Positions 16,243 to 24,950 of a stretch of DNA of 46,870 bases are shown here, one piece after another (within the stretch, counting starts at the first letter, position 1; each line of letters begins with the position of its first letter). Under the pieces are notes generated by a model. It did not search any database. It was given only the letters and a program-made list of their open reading frames with translations, and was not told the DNA's origin. The stretch lies in NCBI GenBank assembly GCA_002354805.1, contig DEMH01000012.1, forward strand, positions 205,383-252,252, in the 5' to 3' direction. The position numbers and the translations under genes were made by a program. Source of the DNA: Gammaproteobacteria bacterium UBA2675 (GTDB lineage Bacteria > Pseudomonadota > Gammaproteobacteria > Pseudomonadales > Pseudohongiellaceae).

Positions 16243-17008
16243 GGTAGTCTGCTCTATCGTGTATCCAATGCTGCCAGAACTGCTTTGAACTTCAGGCCAT
16301 GCCTGTTGTCACATTTAGTATGGTTCCTCTAGCGTTCTTAGGGAGGATTGTTATGCAACGCCATCTGTTATCTATTGCCATTATCGCGACGGTGAGCAGT
16401 TTCACCGCATCATTTGTTTCCGGTCAGGGGCTGACCACGGGGCCCGATCCGGAGCGCCAAACCGGCAATGATGAGCAATCAGCGCTGGAAAGGCTGATCG
16501 CCGACGACAACGGCATGATTTCACCCAGTGAATTTGTTGAGGCTGCCTCTGCCAATCATATCGCTCAGGTCGCAGCTGCCAACGCAGCACTGCAGGACGG
16601 CAGCAGTGAGATCCGCGCCTACGCCAGTGAAATGTCTGAAGGATTTGCCGAGATCAATGCTGAGCTGGGGGCCATTGCAGACGAATATGATCTGGAAATG
16701 TCGGACGACCCCGATCTGGTAGACAGCATTCAGACTGTTCTGCTGGAAATGCGCGAGGGTGAGTCATTTGATGCCGCGTACATCAGCAATCAGATTGACG
16801 CGCATCAGGAGGCCATCGAGCTGTACCGCGATGCGTTACGTCTGAGCAACGATGATTTAGCGGCGTTTGCCAATGAGACGCTGCCGCAGCTGCAGGGCTA
16901 TCTGCAAATGACTGACGCCCTTGACGCCCAGCAAGTAACTGGCAGCTGACATAGCGATCATCACATCTTCTTGATCTTGTTTTTCCATGAACGAGGGTAG
17001 TCTGCTCT
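16243..17008 (+). repeat. 13-nt sequence shared upstream of two neighbouring genes
   Basis: GGTAGTCTGCTCT occurs at 16243-16255 and again at 16996-17008, each about 90-110 bp before a gene start (16353 and 17094) and each followed by a GCTGCC-containing stretch. It may be part of a shared promoter or operator; no consensus I know fits it. The span given covers both copies, including the gene between them. Confidence 0.4.
16353..16949 (+). CDS. DUF4142 domain exported protein
   Basis: A 198-residue protein. ATG 16353 follows GGGAGG (16341-16346) and starts a signal peptide (MQRHLLSIAIIATVSSFTAS). From about residue 50, SPSEFVEAASANHIAQVAAA..AYASEMSEGFAEIN follows the DUF4142 pattern (FV..A..N..E...A....S..VK.FA..M...H...N..L), although the usual His near the DH position is not evident. 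The family is a ferritin-like four-helix bundle in the periplasm, often linked to stress. The 13-nt sequence at 16243-16255 upstream recurs before the next gene. Confidence 0.75.
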   Translation: MQRHLLSIAIIATVSSFTASFVSGQGLTTGPDPERQTGNDEQSALERLIADDNGMISPSEFVEAASANHIAQVAAANAALQDGSSEIRAYASEMSEGFAEINAELGAIADEYDLEMSDDPDLVDSIQTVLLEMREGESFDAAYISNQIDAHQEAIELYRDALRLSNDDLAAFANETLPQLQGYLQMTDALDAQQVTGS

Positions 17009-17093
17009 GGTGCTGCCGTCGTATGCCCTGATAGCCTGGGTTGAATCAACCCTCACCGTTATGGCTAAAGCAAAACGTAAATGGAGTGCTTTC

Positions 17094-17690
17094 ATGGAAA
17101 ATATCAAACAATACCCCGACACGATCAGCCCCGATTTTTCGGCACGCGACATGCTGCCAGGCGTTGATGAACTGATTGCCCGCCGCTGGTCGCCGCGCGC
17201 TTTTGCCAAAACAGAAATAGCCGAGGCGGATGTAAAAACACTGTTCGAGGCGGCACGCTGGGCCCCATCGTGTTTTAACGAGCAACCCTGGCGGTTTTAC
17301 GTTTCCACAGATGAAAATTTTGACGACTTCCTGGATCTGTTGCTCGATGGCAATCAGGCGTGGGCCAAAAATGCCTCACTGCTTGGTTTCGTCGTTGTTA
17401 AAAAAACGTTCACCAGCAACGGCAAACCCAATGCTTACGCCGAGTTTGATGCGGGTGCTGCCTGGATGGCGATGACACTGCAGGCGCGTCAGATGGGGCT
17501 TTATACCCACGGTATGGGGGGCATCAAACATGATGAGGTCGCGCGCTACCTGAAGCTCGATGATGATTACAAGCTTGTCTGTGGACTGGCCATTGGCGTG
17601 GCGGCAGAACCTTCAGTGTTGCCAGAGGACGTCGCGGCGAAGGAAAAGCCCTCACCGCGCAAACCTCTGTCTGAAGTTGTGATACGCTAA
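17094..17690 (+). CDS. Nitroreductase family flavoprotein
   Basis: A 198-residue protein. ATG 17094 has GGAG at 17083-17086. RRWSPRAFAKTEIAEADVKTLFEAARWAPS is the FMN-binding N-terminal signature of nitroreductases, followed by NEQPWRFYV. The middle AGAAWMAMTLQARQMGLYTHGMGGI and the C-terminal LAIGVAAEPSVLPED fit small single-domain members (about 190-200 residues). Such enzymes are cytoplasmic FMN dimers reducing quinones or nitro compounds with NAD(P)H. The natural substrate cannot be read from sequence. Confidence 0.86.
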   Translation: MENIKQYPDTISPDFSARDMLPGVDELIARRWSPRAFAKTEIAEADVKTLFEAARWAPSCFNEQPWRFYVSTDENFDDFLDLLLDGNQAWAKNASLLGFVVVKKTFTSNGKPNAYAEFDAGAAWMAMTLQARQMGLYTHGMGGIKHDEVARYLKLDDDYKLVCGLAIGVAAEPSVLPEDVAAKEKPSPRKPLSEVVIR

Positions 17691-17706
17691 GCCCCAGCCG
17701 GCGATA

Positions 17707-17809
17707 GGGACGGAGCTTAAGCTCCGTCCCCGCGCTTAAGCTCCGTCCCCGCCCCAACACGACGGGGGCAGACCTCTCTCGAAGGGGACGGAGCCTAAGC
17801 TCCGTCCCC
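17707..17809. repeat. REP-like palindromes, GGGGACGGAGC-TTAA type
   Basis: 17707-17730 is a perfect 24-bp palindrome (GGGACGGAGCTT joined to its reverse complement). A half copy follows at about 17734-17750 (GCTTAAGCTCCGTCCCC), and 17784-17809 is a second palindrome with 11-bp arms around CTAA. The paired arrangement in an intergenic gap resembles REP doublets. The GGGGACGGAG core is shared with the palindromes at 39560, 44972 and 46849. Confidence 0.85.
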
Positions 17810-17836
17810 ACCGCAAACTTACGGAGAACCACTTTA

Positions 17837-18691
17837 ATGGCAAAAGTACTCAAAGGCGACGACAAGGATCTGGGCGGATTCTCCGTCTCGCGTGTACTGC
17901 CCCATTTTGAAAAGAAGATGGTCGGCCCGTTCATCTTCTTCGACAACATCGGCCCTGCAAAATTTCCGGCAGGCAAGGGCATCAACGTGCGGCCGCACCC
18001 CCATATCGGCCTGGCCACGGTGACCTACCTGTTTGCCGGTAGCATGCTACACCGTGACAGCCTGGGCTCGGTTCAGGAGATCTTTCCCGGTGACGTCAAC
18101 TGGATGATTGCCGGCAATGGGATAGTGCATTCCGAGCGTGAAACCCACGAGGTACGTGCGACTGAGCATCCGCTGCACGGTCTGCAGCTGTGGGTGGCGC
18201 TGCCGCCGGATCATGAACGTATCGACCCTGATTTTTTGCATGTTGGCAAAAACGATCTGCCCTGCATTTATCGTCCCGGTTTGATGATGCGCCTGATTGT
18301 AGGTGCAGCCTACGGTCGCAGCTCGCCAGTGCGAACGTTCTCTCCGATGTTTTATCTGGATGTGCTGGCCGACAAGGACAGTGAGCTGGAGCACCCGGCG
18401 CGTGATCAGGAGGCTGCCATCTGCATCATTTCTGGCGCCCTGGAGATTTCTGGTCAGCGTTACGAGAAGGGTGATTTTGTCCTGCTCGACAGCGATGACA
18501 CGTCTTTCACTGCGCTGGAGAATTGCCGATACGTCATCATTGGCGGCAAACGCTTTGAACGCATACCGCACATACACTGGAACTTTGTGGCCTACGAGCG
18601 TGCGACCATCGACGAGGCTCGCCGACGTTGGGACGCAGGTGAGTTCCCGTCCATCCCCGGTGATGACGAAGAGCATATCCCACTGCCATGA
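17837..18691 (+). CDS. Pirin family protein
   Basis: A 284-residue cupin protein. The metal site of pirins is present: H54 and H56 in RPHPHIGLATVTYL, and H98 and E100 in GNGIVHSERE, matching the His-x-His and His-x-Glu ligands. The central LHGLQLWVALP motif and the second cupin lobe (AICIISGALEIS, KGDFVLLDS) are typical. Family members bind iron or another metal and some act as quercetinases or redox-sensing regulators. The end overlaps the start of rlmI by 4 bp (ATGA), so they are co-translated. REP palindromes lie immediately upstream. Confidence 0.9.
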   Translation: MAKVLKGDDKDLGGFSVSRVLPHFEKKMVGPFIFFDNIGPAKFPAGKGINVRPHPHIGLATVTYLFAGSMLHRDSLGSVQEIFPGDVNWMIAGNGIVHSERETHEVRATEHPLHGLQLWVALPPDHERIDPDFLHVGKNDLPCIYRPGLMMRLIVGAAYGRSSPVRTFSPMFYLDVLADKDSELEHPARDQEAAICIISGALEISGQRYEKGDFVLLDSDDTSFTALENCRYVIIGGKRFERIPHIHWNFVAYERATIDEARRRWDAGEFPSIPGDDEEHIPLP

Positions 18692-19899
18692 ATACCTTAC
18701 AGCTGAGTAAAGGGCGCGAAGCGTCGCTGTTGCGTCATCACCCCTGGGTGTTTTCCGGTGCCGTGGCGCGTGTCACGGGCAACCCCGCACCTGGCAGCAC
18801 CGTGCAGGTGGTTGCGGCCGATGGCAAACCGCTGGGCTGGGCCGCGTATTCACCGGAGTCCCAGATTCGCGCACGAATGTGGGCGTTTAACGCTATTGTG
18901 GGTGACAATTTTCAGGTGGATGCAGCCAATATTGCCTCGCGTGTTCAACGCGCGGTGCAACGGCGTCAGCACCTGCTGGGTGAACGCCGCACGGCGATAC
19001 GCCTGATCTATGCAGAATCCGATGATCTGCCTGGCCTGATTGTTGATCGTTATGGCGACTACCTGTCATGTCAGTTCCTCAGCGTCGGCGCCGAATTCTG
19101 GCGTGACACCATTATTGCGGCACTCAATGAGCACTCGCCCAATCGTGGCATCTACGAACGTTCAGACGTCACGGTGCGCAAGCACGAGGGGCTGGAGTCC
19201 CGAAAAGGGTTGATCAGTGGTGAAGAGCCACCAGAATTCATTACGATCAATGAGGCCGACCGGCTGCTGGGCGTCAGCATTACCGAAGGCCACAAAACCG
19301 GTTATTACCTGGACCAGTACGACAATCGCAGCCTGGTTCAGCAGCTTTGCGTACAGGCAGGGCGCCCACTGAAAGTGCTGAACTGCTTTTCCTACACAGG
19401 TGGTTTTGGCATCGCTGCACTCAAGGGCGGCGCGGAGCACGTCACCAACGTGGACTCATCCGGGCCAGCGCTGGAGCTGGCGGGCCGCAATCTCGAGCTG
19501 AATGGGTTTGACCCGGATCAGGCGGAACTGGTGCAGGCCAATGTGTTTGATTATCTGCGTGATCTCAAGCAGCAGTCCGGCAGCCGCTACGACATGATCA
19601 TTCTGGATCCGCCCAAGTTTGCCGAGACCCGTCACCAGTTCAAGCGGGCGTCCCGCGCCTACAAAGACATCGCTCTGCAGGCCGGTGCTCTGCTGAATCC
19701 TGGCGGCTGGCTGGTCAGTTTTTCCTGTTCAGGAGCCATCGACCCACCGCTGTTTCAGAAGATTACCGCAGACGCACTGCTGGATGCTGGAAGACAGGGC
19801 CGAATCACGCACCATCTGCATCAGTCTTCCGATCATCCGGTGGCCTTGCCGTTTCCTGAGGCACTGTATCTGAAAGGTCTGGTTTGCCATGTCGACTGA
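18688..19899 (+). CDS. rlmI: 23S rRNA (cytosine-C5) methyltransferase, RlmI family
   Basis: A 403-residue protein of family length. The N-terminus is a PUA domain (LSKGREASLLRHHPWVFSGAV). The SAM-binding Rossmann domain shows motif I (NCFSYTGGFGIAALKGGA), VTNVDSS, the conserved ILDPPKFA motif IV, and SFSCSG with the candidate catalytic cysteine. In E. coli RlmI methylates C1962 of 23S rRNA. EGHKTGYYLDQYDNR is characteristic of the family. Starts inside the end of the pirin gene. Function is assigned by strong similarity; site specificity is inferred. Confidence 0.88.
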   Translation: MNTLQLSKGREASLLRHHPWVFSGAVARVTGNPAPGSTVQVVAADGKPLGWAAYSPESQIRARMWAFNAIVGDNFQVDAANIASRVQRAVQRRQHLLGERRTAIRLIYAESDDLPGLIVDRYGDYLSCQFLSVGAEFWRDTIIAALNEHSPNRGIYERSDVTVRKHEGLESRKGLISGEEPPEFITINEADRLLGVSITEGHKTGYYLDQYDNRSLVQQLCVQAGRPLKVLNCFSYTGGFGIAALKGGAEHVTNVDSSGPALELAGRNLELNGFDPDQAELVQANVFDYLRDLKQQSGSRYDMIILDPPKFAETRHQFKRASRAYKDIALQAGALLNPGGWLVSFSCSGAIDPPLFQKITADALLDAGRQGRITHHLHQSSDHPVALPFPEALYLKGLVCHVD

Positions 19900-19959
19900 T
19901 GGTGAGCGGGCAGCCAGACCCAGGACGACAATGTCGTGTCACTTTACCGGCAACGGCGC

Positions 19960-19988
19960 TTATGCCAGGCCGCAATTCAGTTTATAAT
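19960..19988 (+). promoter_or_regulatory. Promoter predicting a leaderless mtnB transcript
   Basis: A perfect -10 TATAAT lies at 19983-19988, with TTATGC at 19960-19965 as a weak -35 at 17-bp spacing. The start site expected about 7 bp downstream coincides within a base or two with the ATG at 19997. No Shine-Dalgarno sequence is present between them. Confidence 0.6.
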
Positions 19989-19996
19989 CGCGCCCC

Positions 19997-20638
19997 ATGA
20001 CCCAAGCAGATTCCTTCCAGCAAGCCGTGATTGGCCTGATTAGCGCTGGCCAGCGTATATGGCAACAGGGCTGGTGTCCTGCCACGAGCAGCAATTTTTC
20101 GCAGCGCCTGGACGACAGCAGCTGCGCAATCACTGTATCAGGTCGTGACAAGGGGCAGTTGAGCGCCGATGACATCATGCGCGTGGACCTTGATGGCAGG
20201 TCACTGGATGGCAAAAAGCCGTCGGCCGAGACCCTGCTGCACACCACGCTGTACCGTCGTGATCCTGGTATTGGAGCGGTGTTGCACACTCACTCGGTCA
20301 AGGCCACACTGGTTTCCATGCATGCCGACGGTCCGGTAGAGTTCAAGGGGCTGGAGCTGCTGAAAGCCTTTACCGGCACGGCCACGCATGAGTCCAGCCT
20401 GTCGCTGCCGGTGTTTGAAAACACCCAGGACATCGCCGCCCTTGCAAAACAGGTCGATGACCATATGAATGAGACAGGTACCGGTCACGGTTATCTTATT
20501 CGAGGCCATGGTCTCTATACCTGGGGGCCGGATTTGCCGACAACACTGCGCCACCTTGAAGCGCTGGAATTTTTACTGGATTATTACTGGCATGCCAGCC
20601 GCTGGCAGCCAGCCGAAGCACGCGAGGTCGACCGATGA
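19997..20638 (+). CDS. mtnB: Methylthioribulose-1-phosphate dehydratase
   Basis: A 213-residue class II aldolase-fold enzyme of the methionine salvage pathway; it dehydrates 5-methylthioribulose-1-phosphate. The signature GWCPATSSNFSQRL, the SGRDKG segment, the zinc ligands in AVLHTHSVKAT and the later RGHGLYTWG histidine are all present. It is first of three genes (mtnB, mtnD, mtnC). It overlaps mtnD by 4 bp (ATGA). A -10 TATAAT only 9 nt before the ATG and the lack of a ribosome site suggest a leaderless message. Confidence 0.93.
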   Translation: MTQADSFQQAVIGLISAGQRIWQQGWCPATSSNFSQRLDDSSCAITVSGRDKGQLSADDIMRVDLDGRSLDGKKPSAETLLHTTLYRRDPGIGAVLHTHSVKATLVSMHADGPVEFKGLELLKAFTGTATHESSLSLPVFENTQDIAALAKQVDDHMNETGTGHGYLIRGHGLYTWGPDLPTTLRHLEALEFLLDYYWHASRWQPAEAREVDR

Positions 20639-21195
20639 GTGAACTGAGTATCTTTGCCGACAACAAGCCCGATCACGAACTGTTGCACAGCGCCGATGCC
20701 AGTGAGATCGCGCAGGAGCTGGCCAAAGTCGGCATCCGTTTCGAGCAGTGGCAGGCTGGCCAGGACGTCAAGGCCGGCGACAGCAGCGAGCAGGTGCTGG
20801 CCGCCTACAAGGCCGACATCGACAAACTGGTCGCAGAAGAGGGCTATCAGACAGTCGACGTAATCAGCCTGGATGCCACCGATAATCCGGAGGTGCAGGC
20901 CAAAGTGCCTGAGCTGCGCCAGAAGTTTTTAAGCGAACACCGTCACAGTGAGGACGAAGTGCGCTTTTTTGTCGATGGACAGGGTTTATTCAGCCTGCAC
21001 CTCAACGATAAAGTGTACGAAGTGCTGTGCCAGAAAGGCGACCTGATTTCAGTGCCCGCCAACACTCCGCACTGGTTCGACATGGGGCCAAAACCCCGTT
21101 TTGTAGCGATCCGGTTTTTTAACAACCCCGAAGGCTGGGTAGCCAACTACACCGGGAGTGCGATCGCCGAGTCGTTCTCCAGACTGGAGTCATAA
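20635..21195 (+). CDS. mtnD: Acireductone dioxygenase
   Basis: A 186-residue cupin enzyme that cleaves acireductone to the 2-keto acid precursor of methionine plus formate (iron form) or to CO and methylthiopropionate (nickel form). The metal site EHRHSEDEVRFF (His, His, Glu) and the later TPHWFDMG histidine are intact, followed by RFFNNPEGWVANYTG. It overlaps mtnB by 4 bp and is 7 bp before mtnC, so the three are one operon. Confidence 0.94.
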   Translation: MSELSIFADNKPDHELLHSADASEIAQELAKVGIRFEQWQAGQDVKAGDSSEQVLAAYKADIDKLVAEEGYQTVDVISLDATDNPEVQAKVPELRQKFLSEHRHSEDEVRFFVDGQGLFSLHLNDKVYEVLCQKGDLISVPANTPHWFDMGPKPRFVAIRFFNNPEGWVANYTGSAIAESFSRLES

Positions 21196-21202
21196 AAGGA
21201 CA

Positions 21203-21892
21203 ATGAAGCCAATCGCGATCGTTACCGATATCGAAGGTACCACCAGCTCCATCCGTTTCGTCAAAGACATCCTGTTTGTATACGCCGAGCAGTTTCTGCC
21301 CGACTTCGTTCGCAAGCACAAGGAAGAGCGTGATGTGGCCCGCCAGCTGCGCGCCATGTCCGAGAGCACCGGCATCCCGCTGCGCAACACTGAAGCACTG
21401 ATCGCTCAGTTGCAGGAGTGGATGCGTCAGGACAAAAAGGTGACCGAGCTCAAAGCGCTGCAGGGCATGGTCTGGGAGCAGGGCTACCAGCGCGGTGAAT
21501 ACCAGGCGCACCTGTACCCCGATGTCCCCGAGAAACTGCGTGAATGGCAGGAGCAGGGCATCAATCTGTATGTCTACTCATCAGGGTCCGAAAAGGCCCA
21601 GCGCCTGTTCTTCCGCTACACCACCCACGGAGACCTGCGTCTGCTGTTTGCCGGCTACTTCGATACCACCATCGGCGCCAAGCAGGAGGTCGAGTCCTAC
21701 CAGCACATCGCTGACTGGATAGCGCTGCCGCCCAAGGACATTCTGTTCCTCTCTGACATCGAGGGTGAGCTGGATGCGGCGGCGGAGATCGGGATTCAGA
21801 CGATCCGCGTGGTCCGCCCGCAGGAGGGTGACGCTGAGGTGGATTCGAAACACCGGGTGGTTCACTCGTTTGCGGAAATCACGTTCGATTGA
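21203..21892 (+). CDS. mtnC: Acireductone synthase (enolase-phosphatase E1)
   Basis: A 229-residue HAD-superfamily enzyme that enolises and dephosphorylates diketo-methylthiopentyl-1-phosphate. Motif I VTDIEGTTSS (DxEGT), motif II YSSGSEKAQ, and motif III LFLSDIEGELDAA are present. ATG 21203 follows AAAGGA and begins directly with the motif I strand; a longer frame from 21158 would overlap mtnD and add non-conserved residues. It acts before MtnD in the pathway although placed after it. Confidence 0.93.
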   Translation: MKPIAIVTDIEGTTSSIRFVKDILFVYAEQFLPDFVRKHKEERDVARQLRAMSESTGIPLRNTEALIAQLQEWMRQDKKVTELKALQGMVWEQGYQRGEYQAHLYPDVPEKLREWQEQGINLYVYSSGSEKAQRLFFRYTTHGDLRLLFAGYFDTTIGAKQEVESYQHIADWIALPPKDILFLSDIEGELDAAAEIGIQTIRVVRPQEGDAEVDSKHRVVHSFAEITFD

Positions 21893-21931
21893 TGTAAACG
21901 CATCCGGCGCTCGGCAGAGTTAAACGCATCC

Positions 21932-21997
21932 GGCACCGGATCAGCGGGAAAGTCCTCCTCAGGTTTTCGTCGCTCCTTTTCCCGCTACTCCGATGCC
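21932..21997. repeat. Variable-stem/constant-loop hairpin repeat, copy 1
   Basis: Arms 21932-21951 and 21978-21997 pair at 17 of 20 positions, innermost AGCGGGAAA with TTTCCCGCT. The 26-nt loop (21952-21977) contains CCTCCTCAGGTTTTCGTCGC. Preceded by GCATCC (21900s and 21926-21931) and followed by CTCGATTGAGC. It lies between convergent mtnC and aacS and may also act as a terminator for either. Confidence 0.8.
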
Positions 21998-22044
21998 TCG
22001 ATTGAGCATCAGTGCCGCTTCCCGGACCGCTCTTGACTGGAGCG

Positions 22045-24066
22045 TCAGCGGTGGCGTTCGGCGAAGGATTCGTACTCGCGCAGGGATTGCGGATTTGCGA
22101 GAGAGTCCTGGTTTTTGACAGGTCGGCCGTGGATCGCTTCGCGGACTGCCGTCTCAGCGATCTTGCCGTTCAGCGTGCGCGGGATGTCGTGCACCTGTTC
22201 CATCAGCGCCGGCACGTGCCGGGGCGATGCACCGTGTCGGATGATCTGGCGGATGCGTGCCTGCAGTGCCTCGTCCAGCGTGGCTTCGTCGCGCAGTCGC
22301 ACAAACAGCACGATGCGGATATCCCCATCCCATTCCTGGCCGACCGCGACGCATTCCAGTACTTCATCCACCTGCTCCACCTGACGGTAGATCTCGGCCG
22401 TGCCGATCCTCACGCCGCCCGGGTTCAGTACCGTGTCCGAGCGACCGTAAATGATCCAGCCGCCATTGGCTGTCTGCTCGGCGTAGTCGCCGTGCGTCCA
22501 GACATTGTCAAAACCTTCAAAGTAGGCGGCGCGGTATTTCTGCTGATCCTCGGTGTCATTCCAGAAGCCGACCGGCATGCTGGGAAAGGACTGTCGGCAC
22601 ACCAGTTCACCTTTTTCGCCAACAACCGGCTGGCCCGCCTCGTTATAGACGGCCACGTCCATGCCAAGACCCGCGCCCTGAATCTCGCCGCGGTTCACTG
22701 GCTGCCAGGGGTTGCCCAGTACGAAGCAGGAAATGATATCAGTGCCACCTGACATTGATTGCAGATGGATGCCGGGTTTGATGTCGCGCCAGACATAGTC
22801 AAAGCCTTCTTCGCTCAGTGGCGAGCCAGTCGACATCAGTGCCCGCAGGGCGCTCAGGCGATGTGTCGTCAGTGGTTTCACACCGGCTTTCTCGGCGGCA
22901 GCGAGATACCTTGCAGAGACGCCCAGCAGGGTAATGTCCAGTTCGTCACACAGATCGAAAAGGATGTCTGGTTGCGGGTGAAACGGCGAACCATCAAACA
23001 GCACCAGCGTCGCGCCGGATGCAAGTCCTGTGACCAGCCAGTTCCACATCATCCAGCCACAGGTGGTGAAGAAAAACAGGGTGTCGTCGCGAGTCAGCTG
23101 CAGGTGCAGGTGGTGTTCCTTTCGCAGTTGCAACAGCGTGCCGCCTGTCCCATGAACGATGCATTTGGGTACACCCGTGGTGCCGGATGAGTACATGATA
23201 AAAAGCGGGTGATCAAAGTCGGCGGGGTAAAAGCTTAAAGCTTCGACCTCTGTAGCCAGTTTGTCGGTCTGGCTGCTCGCGCTACTGCCTGAGCTGTATT
23301 CCACGCAGCTCTGCCAGTCGTGAACTTTGCAGTTGTCCGACCCGTTAGGTTGCTCACTGGCATCATAGAGTTCTGGCAATACTATCAAGGCTTTCAGTGA
23401 GGGGAGAGCGGTGGCGAGTCTGTCCAGAGTGTGGTGGTGACTGTGCTGCTTGCCGGCGTAAACATGGCTGTTAACGGCAAATAGTGCCACTGGCTCGATC
23501 TGCGAAAAACGATCCAGCACACCATTAACACCAAAATCCGGAGAGCATGAGCTCCAGATCGCGCCCAGAGAGGTCGCCGCCAGCATCGCCACCACGGTCT
23601 CTATACGATTCGCGGCAAAACCGGCAACCCGGTCACCGGCCTGCACACCCTGGTCACGAAGCCAGGCAGCGACATGTGTCACCTGTTCTGTGAGTTGCGA
23701 GTAGCTCAGTGTCTGGCGATTGCCGCGCTCATCGGCAAATATCAGCGCCGCATGGTCATCGCGGTAGCGCAACAGATTTTCGGCGAAGTTGAGCTGAGTG
23801 CCTGGGAACCAGCGGTCCTGCCAGATGTGCTTGCCACGCTCCAGCGTCTCATCGCCCTGCGTGTGAGTGATGATGCCAGTGGTGGCAAGGCAGGCGCGCC
23901 AGAAAGCCTCGCGTTGAGTGATACTGTGCTGGTGCAGCTTGCTGAAGGGGACGGGCGGAGTAAACGCAGCGAGCTGCCTGTTGTGGTCGCTGTCCGGTTC
24001 CGGGCTGTGTGATGGCGTATTGTGAAGTTGTTCAAGAAGCTGCCGGAAATCGATGTCAGTGCTCAT
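22045..24066 (-). CDS. aacS: Acetoacetate-CoA ligase (acetoacetyl-CoA synthetase)
   Basis: A 673-residue ANL-superfamily enzyme activating acetoacetate with ATP and CoA. The AMP-binding motif MYSSGTTGVPKCIVHGTGG, the SPLSEEGFDYV segment, GGTDIISCFV, and the C-terminal RTLNGKIAETAVREA with the catalytic Lys are present. ATG 24066 is chosen: GGAG lies 8 nt upstream and it begins 2 bp after the mvaB stop. As last gene of the liu operon it converts the acetoacetate released by HMG-CoA lyase to acetoacetyl-CoA, completing leucine breakdown. Confidence 0.93.
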   Translation of the reverse strand: MSTDIDFRQLLEQLHNTPSHSPEPDSDHNRQLAAFTPPVPFSKLHQHSITQREAFWRACLATTGIITHTQGDETLERGKHIWQDRWFPGTQLNFAENLLRYRDDHAALIFADERGNRQTLSYSQLTEQVTHVAAWLRDQGVQAGDRVAGFAANRIETVVAMLAATSLGAIWSSCSPDFGVNGVLDRFSQIEPVALFAVNSHVYAGKQHSHHHTLDRLATALPSLKALIVLPELYDASEQPNGSDNCKVHDWQSCVEYSSGSSASSQTDKLATEVEALSFYPADFDHPLFIMYSSGTTGVPKCIVHGTGGTLLQLRKEHHLHLQLTRDDTLFFFTTCGWMMWNWLVTGLASGATLVLFDGSPFHPQPDILFDLCDELDITLLGVSARYLAAAEKAGVKPLTTHRLSALRALMSTGSPLSEEGFDYVWRDIKPGIHLQSMSGGTDIISCFVLGNPWQPVNRGEIQGAGLGMDVAVYNEAGQPVVGEKGELVCRQSFPSMPVGFWNDTEDQQKYRAAYFEGFDNVWTHGDYAEQTANGGWIIYGRSDTVLNPGGVRIGTAEIYRQVEQVDEVLECVAVGQEWDGDIRIVLFVRLRDEATLDEALQARIRQIIRHGASPRHVPALMEQVHDIPRTLNGKIAETAVREAIHGRPVKNQDSLANPQSLREYESFAERHR

Positions 24067-24068
24067 GA

Positions 24069-24950
24069 CTATGTCTCCATTGCCTGCGCAACTTTGGAGC
24101 GGTTCTGACACTCCAGCTGCCCGCAGATCCAGTGACTGACGGCGACCAGTTGCGGGAGGTCCACACCGGTGTCCATGCCCATGCCGTGCAGCATGTAAAT
24201 CACATCTTCTGTGGCTACGTTACCACTGGCACCTTTGGCGTAGGGGCAGCCACCAAGACCCGCCACTGAGGCGTCAATGGTGGTGATATCCAGTTCCAGC
24301 CCGCTGAGCAGATTTGCCAGCGCCTGGCCGTAGGTGTCGTGGAAATGCATGGCCAACTGTGCCGGTGATGCAACCGACAGGCAGGCCTTGAGAACCTGAC
24401 TGACCTGTCTGGGTGTACCGACACCAATCGTGTCGCCCAGTGAGACCTGATAACAACCCAGTGCCAGCAGTTCTTCGATGGCCATGACCACATCAGCCTC
24501 GGGTACTTTGCCCTGGTAGGGGCAACCCATGACAGTGGACACATAACCGCGTACCGGAATGTTTTTGTCGCGGGCCGCTTCGCAGACCTGGGTAAAACGC
24601 TGAATGCTCTCGCGGATGCTGCAATTGATATTCTTCTGACTGAAGGCCTCTGATGCCGCGGCAAACACTGCAACTTCATCAGCGCCCGCGGCCATGGCCC
24701 GCTCAAAACCCTGCATGTTCGGGGTCAGCGCAGAATAGGTCACTCCGGCCTGCCGCTTGATCAGACCAAACACGGCTTCCGAGTCAGCCATCTGCGGGAT
24801 CCAGCGCGGTGATACAAAACTGCCTGCTTCAATATGCTGCAGACCACACTGCGCCAGTCGATCAATCAACTCGGCCTTGACTGCAGCTGGCACCATGACC
24901 GGTTCGTTCTGCAGCCCGTCGCGTGCTCCCATCTCATACAGTGTAATCAT
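24069..24950 (-). CDS. mvaB: Hydroxymethylglutaryl-CoA lyase
   Basis: A 293-residue TIM-barrel enzyme splitting HMG-CoA into acetoacetate and acetyl-CoA. YEMGARDGLQNE (substrate/metal Asp), EAGSFVSPRWIPQMAD, MHFHDTYGQALAN (metal His ligands) and GLGGCPYAKGASGNVATED with the signature cysteine are all present. Overlaps the stop codon region of liuD by 4 bp, and its own stop is 2 bp from aacS. Also named liuE. Confidence 0.95.
   Translation of the reverse strand: MITLYEMGARDGLQNEPVMVPAAVKAELIDRLAQCGLQHIEAGSFVSPRWIPQMADSEAVFGLIKRQAGVTYSALTPNMQGFERAMAAGADEVAVFAAASEAFSQKNINCSIRESIQRFTQVCEAARDKNIPVRGYVSTVMGCPYQGKVPEADVVMAIEELLALGCYQVSLGDTIGVGTPRQVSQVLKACLSVASPAQLAMHFHDTYGQALANLLSGLELDITTIDASVAGLGGCPYAKGASGNVATEDVIYMLHGMGMDTGVDLPQLVAVSHWICGQLECQNRSKVAQAMET

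Noticed and set aside
22012..22752. 246-codon frame antisense to aacS
   Set aside because: It is a frame shadow; the opposite strand encodes the complete C-terminal domain of the ligase.
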